From an uncultured Lachnospiraceae bacterium (GTDB lineage Bacteria; Bacillota; Clostridia; Lachnospirales; Lachnospiraceae): a DNA stretch of 64,000 bases. Location: assembly GCA_947173495.1 (NCBI GenBank), contig CAMWFQ010000001.1, forward strand, positions 308,989-372,988. Direction: 5' to 3'. Positions 1 to 7,828 of the stretch are shown here, piece after piece. The notes under the pieces were generated by a model. It was not told the DNA's origin, ran no database searches, and saw nothing but the letters and a program-made list of their open reading frames with translations. Position 1 is the first letter of the stretch. Each line of letters begins with the position of its first letter. Made by a program: the position numbers and the translations under genes.

Positions 1-384
1 CATAAACAGGATCTTCCACACCACGGCGATCGCTATACTTCCTCCCAGTATGGACGGAAGATAATAAAGCGTTCGAAACATCCCTATCCCTTTTACATTT
101 TTGTTTAACAGCATGGCGATGATCAGAGCAAATGCCAGTTTGCAGGGAACCACCACAAGCGCATAAATCGCCGTCACTTTCATGGAAGGCCAGAATTCCA
201 TATCCGATGTCAAAAGGCGTACATAATTGGTCAAACCGACCAGCTTAGGTTCCTTCAGCATGGTATAATTGGTAAATGAATAGTACAACGACATCACAAA
301 CGGATACATCTGAAACCAGAGTAATCCGATGATCCACGGGAGAATGAAAAACAGGCCCTTGTTTCTCTTCATTTTCTTTTTCAT
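1..384 (-). CDS. Sugar ABC transporter permease, N-terminal part (cut by window edge)
   Basis: This gene runs off the left edge; only about 128 N-terminal residues are visible. The translation begins MKKKMKRNKGLFFILPWIIG and continues with a second hydrophobic stretch near YALVVVPCKLAFALIIAMLL, which is the layout of a MalF/UgpA-type (CUT1) inner-membrane permease: a short basic N-terminus, a first transmembrane helix, a periplasm-facing loop with the typical SFTNYTML and GLTNYVRLL phrases, then the core helices. The start at 384 is preceded by a strong AGGAGG-type ribosome binding site. It lies 64 bp downstream of a lipoprotein solute-binding gene on the same strand, so the two belong to one importer operon. 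The substrate cannot be read from the sequence. The EAA loop that contacts the ATPase would lie outside the window. Confidence 0.85.
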   Translation of the reverse strand, partial: MKKKMKRNKGLFFILPWIIGLLWFQMYPFVMSLYYSFTNYTMLKEPKLVGLTNYVRLLTSDMEFWPSMKVTAIYALVVVPCKLAFALIIAMLLNKNVKGIGMFRTLYYLPSILGGSIAIAVVWKILFM

Positions 385-448
385 TTTCGCTTTCCTCCTG
401 TAAAACCTGCTTTTGGGGTGAGCGTAAAGAAGGGGAAAATCCCCCTCT

Positions 449-1831
449 TTACTCCATATCAGCTTTCACAGTTGCCAGCATATCGCTCATCAGCTTATGC
501 GCTTCCTCTGCCGCTTCTCTCGGCCCCGCATACTGTCCGTATATCATTTTTTCTATTATCGCGCTGAACGTATCCTGCACTTCCGTTGTGTTCGGTACAT
601 CCAGCTCCGGCATTCCCGGATTGGCCATGGCAAGATCCACTGCCCGGCTTGCCTGTTCGCTGATCAGTCCGTTTTCTTCCAGAATCTTTCTTCCCTTTTC
701 CGTGGGAGGAATGGAACGGCAGTCCTTCAATGCGAGAATCCCCGCTTCCTGGTTGAACATAAAATCCAGAAACTTCATCGCTTCCTTCGGATGCTCACAG
801 TTTGCCGACACTGCCAGCACCTGGGAAGGCCTTACCAGCACGCCTGAATTCTCGGCTCCCTCAATGCAGGGATACGGCAGAGACACGGCATTTTCTCCCC
901 ACTGCTGCTGATCCGCCTGAGAAGACCAGTTCAGCCAGCATCCCAGCTGATTATTGTTCCACTTGGGATTGTCCTGAGGCGCGCCCTTAAAAATCATGGA
1001 TTCCTCATAGGGAATGATGACCTTGTCATCGTAAAGCTTCTTGGTGTAGGCGAATGCCTCTTCCATTTCGTCCACCGTCACACCCAGCGTATAGTCTTCA
1101 TTGATCAGCTGGCGGTTTGTCAGCTGCATCAGATAAATCCGGGTCGCATAGAAGGCAATCCCGTTATCCATGTTAATGAAATAATTTTCGGGATTTACTT
1201 CATTCACCTTTTTACCCTGCTCATAAAAATCCTCCCAGGTGATCACATCTGAAAATGTAATATCAGCCTCGTCCATCACTGCCTGGTTCGCAAGAAGATT
1301 CAGAGCATTGGTTCCTGTGGGAAGGGAAACCAGCTTGTCCGCATATACACAGAAGTCATCCAGAAAATCCTCTGAAAAGCCGTCCAGCGAGATGCAGTCT
1401 GCATAATCCCTGATATTCAGGAAAAAGTCGGGATTCTGTGCCATAAAGGTTGCCATCCAGGGCTGGTCAAGCTGCATGATGTCAGCTTCCGTCTGCCCCG
1501 AAAGTGAGGCCGATATCTTATCCTGATACCCATCAAACCCGCCGTATTCCGCTTCGATTTTAATATTGGGATTTTCTTCCTCAAACACCTTTATACATTC
1601 CAGCGTCGCCTCATGCCTGCTGTCGCCGCCCCACCAGGAAAAACGGAGAGTCACCTGCTCCTGTGAATCCGTCTCCTGATCCGCCTGTGCTTCCTGCTCT
1701 GTTCCTTCCTCCTGCCTGTTCTGCTCTGCAGCCGGCGCCTGTCCTGAATCCTCCGCCTGCTTCTGACATCCCGAAAGAAGGCCGGCCATCAGAATTGCTC
1801 CTGCTGTCAGTATTGCTGTCTTTTTTCTCAT
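449..1831 (-). CDS. Sugar-type extracellular solute-binding lipoprotein
   Basis: A 460-residue family 1 extracellular solute-binding protein. The N-terminus is a lipoprotein signal peptide ending in a lipobox (LLSGC, Cys at about residue 22), followed by an acidic Glu/Gln-rich linker to residue 60 that tethers the domain to the membrane. The mature part begins VTLRFSWWGGDSRHEATLECIKVFEEENP, the usual start of CUT1 sugar-binding proteins, and the length matches the family. It should capture an oligosaccharide outside the cell and pass it to the permease encoded next. It is transcribed first, with a promoter-like TATAAT upstream and two direct repeats that could be regulator sites. No ATPase is visible nearby. 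The ligand is unknown. Confidence 0.9.
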   Translation of the reverse strand: MRKKTAILTAGAILMAGLLSGCQKQAEDSGQAPAAEQNRQEEGTEQEAQADQETDSQEQVTLRFSWWGGDSRHEATLECIKVFEEENPNIKIEAEYGGFDGYQDKISASLSGQTEADIMQLDQPWMATFMAQNPDFFLNIRDYADCISLDGFSEDFLDDFCVYADKLVSLPTGTNALNLLANQAVMDEADITFSDVITWEDFYEQGKKVNEVNPENYFINMDNGIAFYATRIYLMQLTNRQLINEDYTLGVTVDEMEEAFAYTKKLYDDKVIIPYEESMIFKGAPQDNPKWNNNQLGCWLNWSSQADQQQWGENAVSLPYPCIEGAENSGVLVRPSQVLAVSANCEHPKEAMKFLDFMFNQEAGILALKDCRSIPPTEKGRKILEENGLISEQASRAVDLAMANPGMPELDVPNTTEVQDTFSAIIEKMIYGQYAGPREAAEEAHKLMSDMLATVKADME

Positions 1832-1864
1832 TCCACTGATACCTCCCTTTTAAGTATTTGCCTT

Positions 1865-1970
1865 ATTATAGCAGTCACGCTCTCCCGGCAATAGTCATCC
1901 CAATTGATATAAGGTATCATCTTTGTGGAAAAAAAGAAAGATATACTCCCTGCATCAGATAAAGTATCAT
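1865..1970 (-). promoter_or_regulatory. Promoter and two direct repeats upstream of the solute-binding gene
   Basis: On the minus strand a perfect TATAAT lies at 1870-1865, about 34 bases before the start codon, with only a weak -35. Further upstream the 12-mer ATGATACYTTAT occurs twice (plus-strand 1909-1920 and 1959-1970), start to start exactly 50 bp apart, that is about five helical turns. A weak -35 plus in-phase direct repeats is the usual look of a promoter activated by an AraC-type regulator such as YesN. The regulator itself is not in the visible part of this operon. The repeats are seen; the function is inferred. Confidence 0.5.
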
Positions 1971-1991
1971 TTTTTCAGATTTAATATGACA

Positions 1992-2014
1992 GGCCCATGC
2001 AGCACGCATGGGCC
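1992..2014. terminator. Stem-loop downstream of the CPBP gene
   Basis: A perfect 9-bp inverted repeat, GGCCCATGC / GCATGGGCC with a 5-base loop, lies about 30 bp past the stop of the CPBP gene. The following minus-strand sequence is AT-rich but has no clean T-run, so this may be a weak terminator or an mRNA 3' end stabiliser. Confidence 0.5.
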
Positions 2015-2046
2015 CCAAGAATTTTCAGTCAAAAATATATTTTCCG

Positions 2047-3009
2047 TCAGCTTCTCTGCGCTGCGCGTCCCCGTACGATCACCCACAGACAGACGCCAGC
2101 CCCCGCCAGAGAGACTGCCGCAGCGGCGATCTCCCCCGCTCTGCCGATGCGGTCAAAACCTCCGTAAAAGCCAAATACATAAATACTCACGTTTGCCACG
2201 CCGTGGAACAATACCGGCGCCGCGAAGCTTTCGTATTTCTCATAGACCCAGGCGATCAGAAGACCGAGAATGGTCCCATAGAGGGCCTGCACCGGGTTCA
2301 TATGATAACAACCAAACAGAAGGGCTGAGACCAGAAAGGCGGTCCGCCGGCCGAAGCATCTCTTCATTCTGTTAAAGATCAGCCCTCGAAATACCGCTTC
2401 CTCCGCTGCCGGAGAGATGATTCCGTACAGCACAAGGCCTGTCGCGAAATTCACGCCAAACTGCGCCCTGGCAGTCTGGGTAAAGGATTCTGAGGCAGCC
2501 GTGATCCCCAGCAGGTCAAAAGCCAGATTCAGCCCCACCGCCACAAGAAACGCCAGGGCCCCCAACACCATATAGCCTGTCAGCAGACCTGCTCCGCCAT
2601 CTCTGCTTCTGCCTTTTTTCCCAACGCTTCCGGCATCTGACGCCTGTGCCTGAAAACGGCTGCTCCCCTTTTCTTTCTTCCTGTCTCCCGGCACATCTTC
2701 TGCTTCTTCCGCTCCCTGAATTTCCCACCGCACCATCTGCCGGATCACTGCCAGACCAAGAAGAATCGCCGCTCCGTTGATCACACCGTTAACTGTGTAA
2801 GCATTTGCCGCCAAAAAGCCCACAAGCTCTTTGCCGCCCCGGGTCATGAGTTGATTCAGTCCCGCCCAGAGCAGAATCTCCGCGCAGTCGTGAACCACGA
2901 AATAAATCAGAAGCGGCAGGAGGAGGTATGCTGTCTTTTTCAGAGATCCCCACCTGGCGATCTCCTCTTCGCTCCATCTCGCCGCTATCATCTTCCACAG
3001 ATTATCCAT
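2047..3009 (-). CDS. CPBP family intramembrane metalloprotease
   Basis: A 320-residue multi-pass membrane protein of the CPBP (Abi/Rce1-like) family. The three hallmark motifs are present in order: EEAVFRG (glutamates and arginine, about residue 202), the FGCYH motif (about 232) and LFHGVAN (about 266), together forming the metal-binding active site inside the membrane. Members cleave or process membrane-bound substrates, and in bacteria many act in bacteriocin self-protection or surface protein processing; the substrate here is unknown. An insert of about 40 polar residues (GAEEAEDVPGDRKKEKGSS) breaks the region between the early and catalytic helices. The ATG overlaps the stop codon of the HAD gene, so translation is probably coupled. 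It is the last gene of the S1-HAD-CPBP operon. Confidence 0.88.
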   Translation of the reverse strand: MDNLWKMIAARWSEEEIARWGSLKKTAYLLLPLLIYFVVHDCAEILLWAGLNQLMTRGGKELVGFLAANAYTVNGVINGAAILLGLAVIRQMVRWEIQGAEEAEDVPGDRKKEKGSSRFQAQASDAGSVGKKGRSRDGGAGLLTGYMVLGALAFLVAVGLNLAFDLLGITAASESFTQTARAQFGVNFATGLVLYGIISPAAEEAVFRGLIFNRMKRCFGRRTAFLVSALLFGCYHMNPVQALYGTILGLLIAWVYEKYESFAAPVLFHGVANVSIYVFGFYGGFDRIGRAGEIAAAAVSLAGAGVCLWVIVRGRAAQRS

Positions 3010-3754
3010 TCTTTTCCTCCGCCGCCTGTACCTGTTCCCGATCTGTAAAAAGGAACGCAGCGTCTTCTTTTCTTTTCTGAACCGGAAAACCGCTCAGAAG
3101 AAATCTTTCCAGCTCCTCCACCGTGTCCGCGATGTAGTCAGCTCCTTCCGACTCCAGCTCTCCCTTCCCGGCATACCCAAATCTGACTCCTGTCGCGGCA
3201 AGCCCGTGGGCCTTTGCTCCCTGTATGTCAAATTTCCGGTCGCCTATCATGGCACAGCACAGATGTCTTTTGCAAGCAGGAATCGTCAGCACTCCCAACT
3301 GCCTTAAGGCCTCCTGAACCACCTCTTCCTTGGCTGTTCTCCTCCCATCCAGTTCGCTTCCCACTACCACTTCAAAATACTTCTCTATATCAAAATGGTT
3401 CAGAATCTGATGGACAAAAACATGAGGCTTGCTGGATGCCACTGCCAGATGAACCCCTCTTTCCGAAAGCTCTGCCAGCATTGATGCAATTCCCGGATAA
3501 ATGCTGTTTTCCAACACACCTACAGGCGCAAATCTCTCCCTGTAAACCTCGACAGCTTTCAAAGCCTCTTCTTCCGTGAAGTCATAGAATTCCATAAAGC
3601 TGTCTTTCAAAGGAGGCCCGATAAAGGCCTCCAGTTTCTGCCGGTCAGATTCTTCAATTCCAAAATGATGCAGAGCATACTGCACTGATTTCGTAATTCC
3701 TTCTCCGGGATCGGTCAATGTACCGTCCAGATCAAATAAACAATAGTCAAACAT
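3002..3754 (-). CDS. HAD family hydrolase, phosphoglycolate phosphatase-like
   Basis: A 250-residue haloacid dehalogenase superfamily phosphatase. Motif I is FDLDGTLTDPGEG at residues 6-18, with the catalytic Asp pair; motif II is the VASSK threonine/serine region near 105; motif IV is MIGDRKFDIQGAKAHG near 167-182. The all-helical cap between motifs I and II (EAFIGPPLKDSFMEF) is of the Gph/PpaX class, so small phosphorylated metabolites such as phosphoglycolate or pyrophosphate are plausible substrates. About 30 residues beyond the domain (PVQKRKEDAAFLF...) are a non-conserved tail. It sits 5 bp after the S1-domain gene and overlaps the CPBP start by 8 bases, so all three are likely one transcript. 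Confidence 0.9.
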   Translation of the reverse strand: MFDYCLFDLDGTLTDPGEGITKSVQYALHHFGIEESDRQKLEAFIGPPLKDSFMEFYDFTEEEALKAVEVYRERFAPVGVLENSIYPGIASMLAELSERGVHLAVASSKPHVFVHQILNHFDIEKYFEVVVGSELDGRRTAKEEVVQEALRQLGVLTIPACKRHLCCAMIGDRKFDIQGAKAHGLAATGVRFGYAGKGELESEGADYIADTVEELERFLLSGFPVQKRKEDAAFLFTDREQVQAAEEKNG

Positions 3755-3759
3755 AATCT

Positions 3760-4668
3760 TTACTTAATATTCAGCTTTGCAAACAGATCTCCCAGGCTGG
3801 TTCCAATGCTTTCCTTTGAGCTGTAACTGGCCGTATCTATCTTTTCAACTTCCCCCGCTTCCTGATCCTCGCCTGCTGCCTTGATACTCAGCGAAATCTT
3901 TCCATCATTGGTATTTAGAACCTTTACCTTCACCTTATCTCCCACGGTCAGTACCTCAGAAGGCTTTTTGATCCTCTTCTGGCTGATCTGGGAAATATGC
4001 ACCAGCCCGCTCAATCCGTCCTTTAAATCAACAAAGGCGCCGTAGGGCTGAAGACTTTCTACCGTTCCCTCCAGAATGGTTCCCGGCACAATCATCGCCA
4101 CCTTATGGTCATGCTCTGCCTTCGCCTTCTCTCTCAGGATATCCCGGGCGGACAATACCAGCTTTCCTTTTTCCCTGTCAACGGTAATGACTCTTACAGT
4201 CAGTTCTTTTCCCTGATAAGGAGCCAGATCCTCCACATAAGAAAGATCCAGATGGGACGCCGGGATAAAACCTCTGATTCCCTCTACATAGGTCACAGCG
4301 CCCGCCTTCACCACTTCGCTGACCTTTACGGTCAGCTCTGTTTTCTCCTCCAGATAACGATCCAACACATCCCAGGCAAGCACCTCGTTGGCCTCCTTTT
4401 TGGAAAGCAGGATATTTCCCTGTCCGTCATCCATCTTGACCACAGAAGCTTCTATCACATCTCCGATCCTTACATCCTCCAGCACGGAAAATCCCGGATC
4501 ATTGCTCATGTCCGACGCCTTAATGATTCCCTGGGTATAATACTTCAGATCCAGCGTCACTTCTTCCTCATTCACATCAATCACCGTACCTGAGATCACA
4601 TCTCCCTCGCTGATTTTGCGGAAGGAAGCCTCCAGTTCCTTCTCATAATCTTTCATTGTTTCTTCCAT
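3760..4668 (-). CDS. S1 RNA-binding domain protein (ribosomal protein S1-like)
   Basis: A 302-residue protein made of three S1 OB-fold repeats, at about residues 18-86, 104-172 and 193-262. The third has the most typical phrase, GTVESLQPYGAFVDLKDGLSGLVHISQIS. Firmicutes commonly carry such short S1-like proteins (RpsA or YpfD type) in place of the six-domain proteobacterial S1; they bind mRNA and may help translation initiation or RNA stability. A polar tail (GEDQEAGEVEKIDTASYSSKE) ends in a conserved-looking LGDLFAKLNIK. Two starts are possible, 4668 and 4656, each with a weak purine-rich site upstream; I kept the longer. It leads an operon with a HAD phosphatase and a CPBP protease. Confidence 0.87.
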   Translation of the reverse strand: MEETMKDYEKELEASFRKISEGDVISGTVIDVNEEEVTLDLKYYTQGIIKASDMSNDPGFSVLEDVRIGDVIEASVVKMDDGQGNILLSKKEANEVLAWDVLDRYLEEKTELTVKVSEVVKAGAVTYVEGIRGFIPASHLDLSYVEDLAPYQGKELTVRVITVDREKGKLVLSARDILREKAKAEHDHKVAMIVPGTILEGTVESLQPYGAFVDLKDGLSGLVHISQISQKRIKKPSEVLTVGDKVKVKVLNTNDGKISLSIKAAGEDQEAGEVEKIDTASYSSKESIGTSLGDLFAKLNIK

Positions 4669-4693
4669 GACTTTCCCTATCCTTTCTTAAAAC

Positions 4694-4841
4694 ATTATTT
4701 TGAAAGTTCAGCGCTCCGGCGCCGAACTGCGCGAAAATGGGGGCACGAAGTGACATCTTCCTCTCCCATTTTCTGCGCATCCCCCTGAGGCTCAAAGTAA
4801 ACCCCTTTCATTCATGGTGGTATCTGTAATGCCAATATGGG
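4694..4841 (+). repeat. Structured interspersed repeat, copy A
   Basis: About 148 bp that recur at 7973-7829 in the opposite orientation, with roughly nine differences in ten matching bases by eye. The unit holds nested hairpins: GTTCAGCGC-tetraloop-GCGC.GAAC, then a long stem pairing GCGCgAAAATGGG with CCCATTTTctGCGC that encloses a small CACGAAGTG hairpin. Copy A carries mismatches in the first and third hairpins that copy B pairs perfectly, so A looks more decayed. It lies between the DUF2804 stop and the S1-gene start. The ORF-track entries starting MVVSVMPIW arise from this repeat and are not genes. Confidence 0.85.
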
Positions 4842-4911
4842 GGTACTTTGAAACTCCCTGTTGCCCCGCCAGAGAGCGCAGTCTTTCCTGCTCTCCACGC
4901 GCCGTCTTCCG

Positions 4912-5940
4912 TTACCAGTTGTTCACTGCATGCTCCGCAAAGGAAATCAAGTCCTTTACTTCCAGCTCTGTACCGTCATCCAGCACTGCCCTTCCGGAAA
5001 AGCTGCCAAACATCTGATGACAATTATTATCCACCCAGAGTAATCTGATCTTCGTCTCTCTGTCATAAACCGGATAAAACCACAGATCCAGCCTGCCCTC
5101 TCTGTCCTTCAGATGCCAGGGATCACCATAGTCCTTTCCCAGTATAAAATCCACCTTACCCAGCTTATGAGATCTTCCCTGATAAAAAAGCATATTTTCA
5201 CTGGCAGTATCCGTGTTTCCAAAACCGCACCCAAGATTAAAACCAAACATCTCTCCGTTCAGATATCCGCTTCCATTACTCCAGTACCATTCATTATGAA
5301 AGGGCCATACCCCTCTTCCCCAGTCCAGAATACCGAAGGAATCCGCTCTGTCAAATTTCCATTCATGCTTTGGCGTGCGGACAAATCCCTCCGCTGTCAT
5401 ACAATTGATTTTCTGATTATAATAAAAAGCATGTTCAGATTCATCAAAGGGAAGATTGATTACCAGAGAATCCGGATTTCTGCGCTCAAGTCTGATAACA
5501 GCCTCCAGTCCCTTCCACCTGCAGATCAGCGTCCTCACTTCCCCGGTAACATCAAAACTCATAAAAATTCCGCTTCTTCTGTCACTGTTCCACACGCTCC
5601 TGCGCGGATAGGTCAGCGTATGATTCTTCTCCGCGTCAGCCGGCATATGAAGAGATCCAAACGGCAGTACCAGCATCTGATTTAAATCCAGATACTTTTT
5701 CCCTTTTTGAAAATCAAAAAGCATCAGACTTACCTGCCCCGCATAAGCGGCATGACCTATGGTAAACTGAAGGCATAAATGATCATTGGATATCTGATAA
5801 AAATCCCACTCCTTGATTCGCCATGGGGGCGCCTTAATCGCCCTCCGGTCATAGACCAGCGTGCTTCTTCTGGAATATCCGGGAACAGGTCTCCCCCTCT
5901 CATCCAGCACCGGCTCCCTTTTCAACAATTCTCTCTCCAT
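4912..5940 (-). CDS. DUF2804 domain-containing protein
   Basis: A 342-residue soluble protein that I recognise as DUF2804 from its arginine-rich start (EPVLDERGRPVPGYSRRSTLVYDR), the phrase IKAPPWRIKEWDFYQI, and the C-terminal NGEMFGFNLGCGFG and YDRETKIRLLWVDNNCHQMFG segments. The length is typical for the family. No function is established that I know of; family members look like beta-rich lipocalin-like or carbohydrate-associated proteins, and there is no signal peptide or membrane segment here. A ribosome binding site of GGAGAG type precedes the start. It stands alone, bordered by repeat A downstream and a palindrome-rich spacer upstream. Confidence 0.8.
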   Translation of the reverse strand: MERELLKREPVLDERGRPVPGYSRRSTLVYDRRAIKAPPWRIKEWDFYQISNDHLCLQFTIGHAAYAGQVSLMLFDFQKGKKYLDLNQMLVLPFGSLHMPADAEKNHTLTYPRRSVWNSDRRSGIFMSFDVTGEVRTLICRWKGLEAVIRLERRNPDSLVINLPFDESEHAFYYNQKINCMTAEGFVRTPKHEWKFDRADSFGILDWGRGVWPFHNEWYWSNGSGYLNGEMFGFNLGCGFGNTDTASENMLFYQGRSHKLGKVDFILGKDYGDPWHLKDREGRLDLWFYPVYDRETKIRLLWVDNNCHQMFGSFSGRAVLDDGTELEVKDLISFAEHAVNNW

Positions 5941-6001
5941 ATGCTCTCCTCTTTATCACACTGCATCCCATCATTTTATTCCCGTGAGCAACGAACCAAG
6001 C

Positions 6002-6052
6002 GGACATACCTGCATGTCCATTCATGACAACAGAAAGCCTGCTTTCTGTTGT
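6002..6052. repeat. Two adjacent hairpins in the spacer upstream of DUF2804
   Basis: GGACAT-6-ATGTCC (6002-6019) is followed by a perfect 11-bp hairpin ACAACAGAAAG-cctg-CTTTCTGTTGT (6027-6052). They lie 60 bp downstream of the stop of the small 6116-6430 gene (minus strand), so the second could serve as its terminator although no long T-run follows. Confidence 0.5.
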
Positions 6053-6115
6053 ATGGCGACTGCCGCGAGGCCTTTGACTTATCTTAACACATAAAAGAAA
6101 AGAATGGAAATTTTT

Positions 6116-6430
6116 TTACATGTATAATCTCTTAAATCTGTCCTGAATATCTTCCCTCAGCTCCATCCGTTCGATTCGGGAAGCATCCGGATGAATCAGT
6201 CTTTCCCGTTGCTTTTTTAAAAACTTTGACAGCATGATATAGCATTTACACTGAAACAGGGATTCCAGGAGCGAAAAAAATTCTCTGTCCGTCAGTTCCT
6301 CCGCTCTTGTATAATTCACAAAATCCTTTTCCTCCGCATAATTGCAGAAAGATAGATATTCTATATATAATGCTCTGTCATATTCGTCTCCAAAGTCATA
6401 AAACCTCCTCATAAGCTGCTCATTATTCAT
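6116..6430 (-). CDS. Small hypothetical protein, 104 aa
   Basis: I do not recognise this protein. It is 104 residues, charged, without signal peptide or membrane helices, and probably all alpha-helical. It starts MNNEQLMRRFYDFGDEYDRALYIEYL and holds CNYAEEKD and CKCYIMLSKFLKKQRERL segments; three cysteines are scattered without a zinc-finger spacing. A GGGAGG ribosome binding site 8-9 bases upstream of the ATG supports translation. It is divergent from the small XRE regulator at 6539, with about 108 bp between the starts, so that regulator may control it; this is inference from position only. Confidence 0.6.
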   Translation of the reverse strand: MNNEQLMRRFYDFGDEYDRALYIEYLSFCNYAEEKDFVNYTRAEELTDREFFSLLESLFQCKCYIMLSKFLKKQRERLIHPDASRIERMELREDIQDRFKRLYM

Positions 6431-6538
6431 ATTGACGTCCCTCCCGTTTGGGGTCTGAAAACAGAACCTTTCTGTCTATTCATTATAGATTTAGAATTGA
6501 AATGACGCAAGTAAAAGGTCTCTGCAAATGGAATAAAT

Positions 6539-6742
6539 ATGATAAAGTACGACAAGCTTTGGAAGACTATGAAGAAAAGGGGAATCACCCAATATAATCT
6601 TGTAAAGGATTATCACATCAGTAAATCTCTGCTTCATCGCCTGAGAAATAATGAGGGAGTCTCTATCAGCACCATAAATACCCTCTGCAATATTCTGGAC
6701 TGCAATGTGGAAGATATTGCAACCTATTACCGGGATGAATGA
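6539..6742 (+). CDS. XRE-family helix-turn-helix regulator, 67 aa
   Basis: A compact Cro/C1-type DNA-binding protein. The whole 67 residues are one HTH domain: LWKTMKKRGITQYNLVKDYHISKSLLHRLRNNEGVSISTINTLCNILDCNVEDIATY, with the first helix, the turn around ITQYNL, the recognition helix SKSLLHRL, and the closing CNILDCNVEDI helix typical of YozG-like minimal XRE proteins. Such proteins often autoregulate or control a neighbour. The ribosome binding site is weak (AAAGG well upstream), so translation may be low. It diverges from the 104-residue hypothetical gene. Confidence 0.85.
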   Translation: MIKYDKLWKTMKKRGITQYNLVKDYHISKSLLHRLRNNEGVSISTINTLCNILDCNVEDIATYYRDE

Positions 6743-6999
6743 AGGCCCATAGCGCCTTTCTGCTGATCTTCTCCTTAAAACAATATAAGAGAAAAGGAGC
6801 TTCACCACAGTATTCAGTTTATCGATGAAAACCACTGCGCTGACAATGCATGCCAAATTGCATCGCAACAGTGCCGCCAGGAATTTCTTTTTGCAATTTT
6901 AAATAAGTTATGTAAACCAATCTTGAATCTATTACTGACGCATTTTTGCCTTCTCTTTCCTCTTTTCTTTTTTCTCTTTTCATGGTATAGTAGTTACAT

Positions 7000-7073
7000 G
7001 GAAGCATAGCTCAGCTGGGATGAGCGCTCGCCTGACTAGCGGGAGGCCAAGGGTTCGAGCCCCTTTGCTTCCA
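7000..7073 (+). tRNA. tRNA-Val (GAC), atypical
   Basis: A cloverleaf folds by eye: acceptor GGAAGCA/TGCTTCC, D-arm GCTC/GAGC, anticodon stem CTCGC/GCGGG with loop CTGACTA, five-base variable loop, T-arm AAGGG/CCCTT with loop TTCGAGC, discriminator A. The anticodon is GAC, decoding valine GUC/GUU. Two positions are unusual: U21 where A is nearly universal and U37 where a purine is expected beside the anticodon. The CCA end is not encoded; a run of six T follows the discriminator base. A TATAGT box lies about 10 bp upstream. It stands alone, not in a tRNA cluster. It could be a functional minor tRNA or a decaying copy. Confidence 0.7.
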
Positions 7074-7081
7074 TTTTTTAT

Positions 7082-7165
7082 ATGGGCCGTAAATCCGAAG
7101 ATGCCCGCCTTAATATCCTGGCCGGTAAGATATCCGGCCTGTGGAAAAATATTGGTGAAAGTTGA
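7082..7165 (+). other. Very short ORF (27 aa) after the tRNA, possibly a gene remnant
   Basis: Reads MGRKSEDARLNILAGKISGLWKNIGES then stop. It has no recognisable ribosome binding site and begins within the T-rich tail of the tRNA. It may be a leftover 3' end of a lost gene rather than a peptide. Nothing else is visible between the tRNA and the Uma2 fragment at 7223. Confidence 0.2.
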
Positions 7166-7222
7166 GGATTAAACCGCCATAGACGTTTTAATAAAAATCT
7201 AAAGATCAGAAAGGATCTCCAT

Positions 7223-7330
7223 ATGGCTTTATATCAGGAAATGACATATACAATTGATGATATCTACGCCCTTCCGGACGACCAGAGAGCAGAACTGATC
7301 GACGGCCGGATTTACAATATGGCTCCGCCT
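7223..7330 (+). pseudogene. Uma2 family endonuclease, 5' fragment
   Basis: The first 36 residues, MALYQEMTYTIDDIYALPDDQRAELIDGRIYNMAPP, are the N-terminus of a Uma2 (DUF820) family restriction endonuclease-like protein, including the conserved ELIDG strand of the PD-(D/E)XK fold. A good ribosome binding site (AAAGGA) precedes the ATG. After MAPP, where intact members continue toward the SxxHQ region, the sequence changes to unrelated bases that merge with the 3' end of the convergent yolD-like gene. The ORF in the track runs on to 7576 only by chance. Only about a fifth of the usual length of about 190 residues remains, so this is a truncated pseudogene with the cut near 7330. Confidence 0.75.
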
Positions 7331-7375
7331 CTTTTTCCGTCTTTCTGCATTATCTTTTCAAATACTTTTTGTGGC

Positions 7376-7819
7376 TTACCACAGATATTCCCCTTCCAGT
7401 TCCGAAATTTCATCCAGATCAATCTCCAGAAGGTTTGCTGTGTCATCCTCCACAACCAGCCTCCGTCTGTACAGGTCGACGGTTTTTACATATCCTGTTA
7501 CCGTCACATATTCCCCTCCTTCCTTTTTCGTATCCGGCCGGAAATAAGTGACGAATACCGGAAGCCTTTCCCCTGATCGCTTTCGCATCATCTGCAGCTT
7601 ACTGTCAAGAATGTCTTTTGCATCCTCCTCCAGTTCTTTCCTCTCACACGTCATACGTCCGGTTTCCCTGACCGCATCCTCATATCCGGTGAGGGCGGAA
7701 AAGGGGGCGAACTGAGCCGCACGGTCTTCCACCGGCATTGGCAAATGGTTCGCGGAAATATGGTGGGGAAGATTTATCATATCCTCATAATCATTCTCTC
7801 TTATTCGATCGCTTTTCAC
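7376..7819 (-). CDS. YolD-like protein
   Basis: A YolD-like protein of about 147 residues. The core RAAQFAPFSALTGYEDAVRETGRMTCERKELEEDAKDILDSKLQMM is the family signature, followed by a small beta domain (VTGYVKTVDLYRRRLVVEDDTANLLEIDLDEISELEG). YolD-like genes typically sit beside Y-family polymerases such as UvrX, as here. I place the start at the GTG at 7819, which has a strong GGAGG six bases upstream; the track start at 7855 lies inside repeat copy B and would translate the repeat. It follows the polymerase gene on the same strand, with copy B occupying the 200-bp gap, and is probably under the same LexA-controlled promoter. Confidence 0.85.
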   Translation of the reverse strand: MKSDRIRENDYEDMINLPHHISANHLPMPVEDRAAQFAPFSALTGYEDAVRETGRMTCERKELEEDAKDILDSKLQMMRKRSGERLPVFVTYFRPDTKKEGGEYVTVTGYVKTVDLYRRRLVVEDDTANLLEIDLDEISELEGEYLW

Positions 7820-7828
7820 AGTAAACCT

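Noticed and set aside
4814-5017. ORF starting MVVSVMPIW on the plus strand
   Set aside because: It starts inside repeat copy A and runs antisense to the DUF2804 gene; the same residues appear from copy B, so it is repeat-derived.
6491-6868. 125-aa ORF antisense to the small XRE regulator
   Set aside because: The opposite strand encodes a clear helix-turn-helix protein; this frame shows no recognisable domain.
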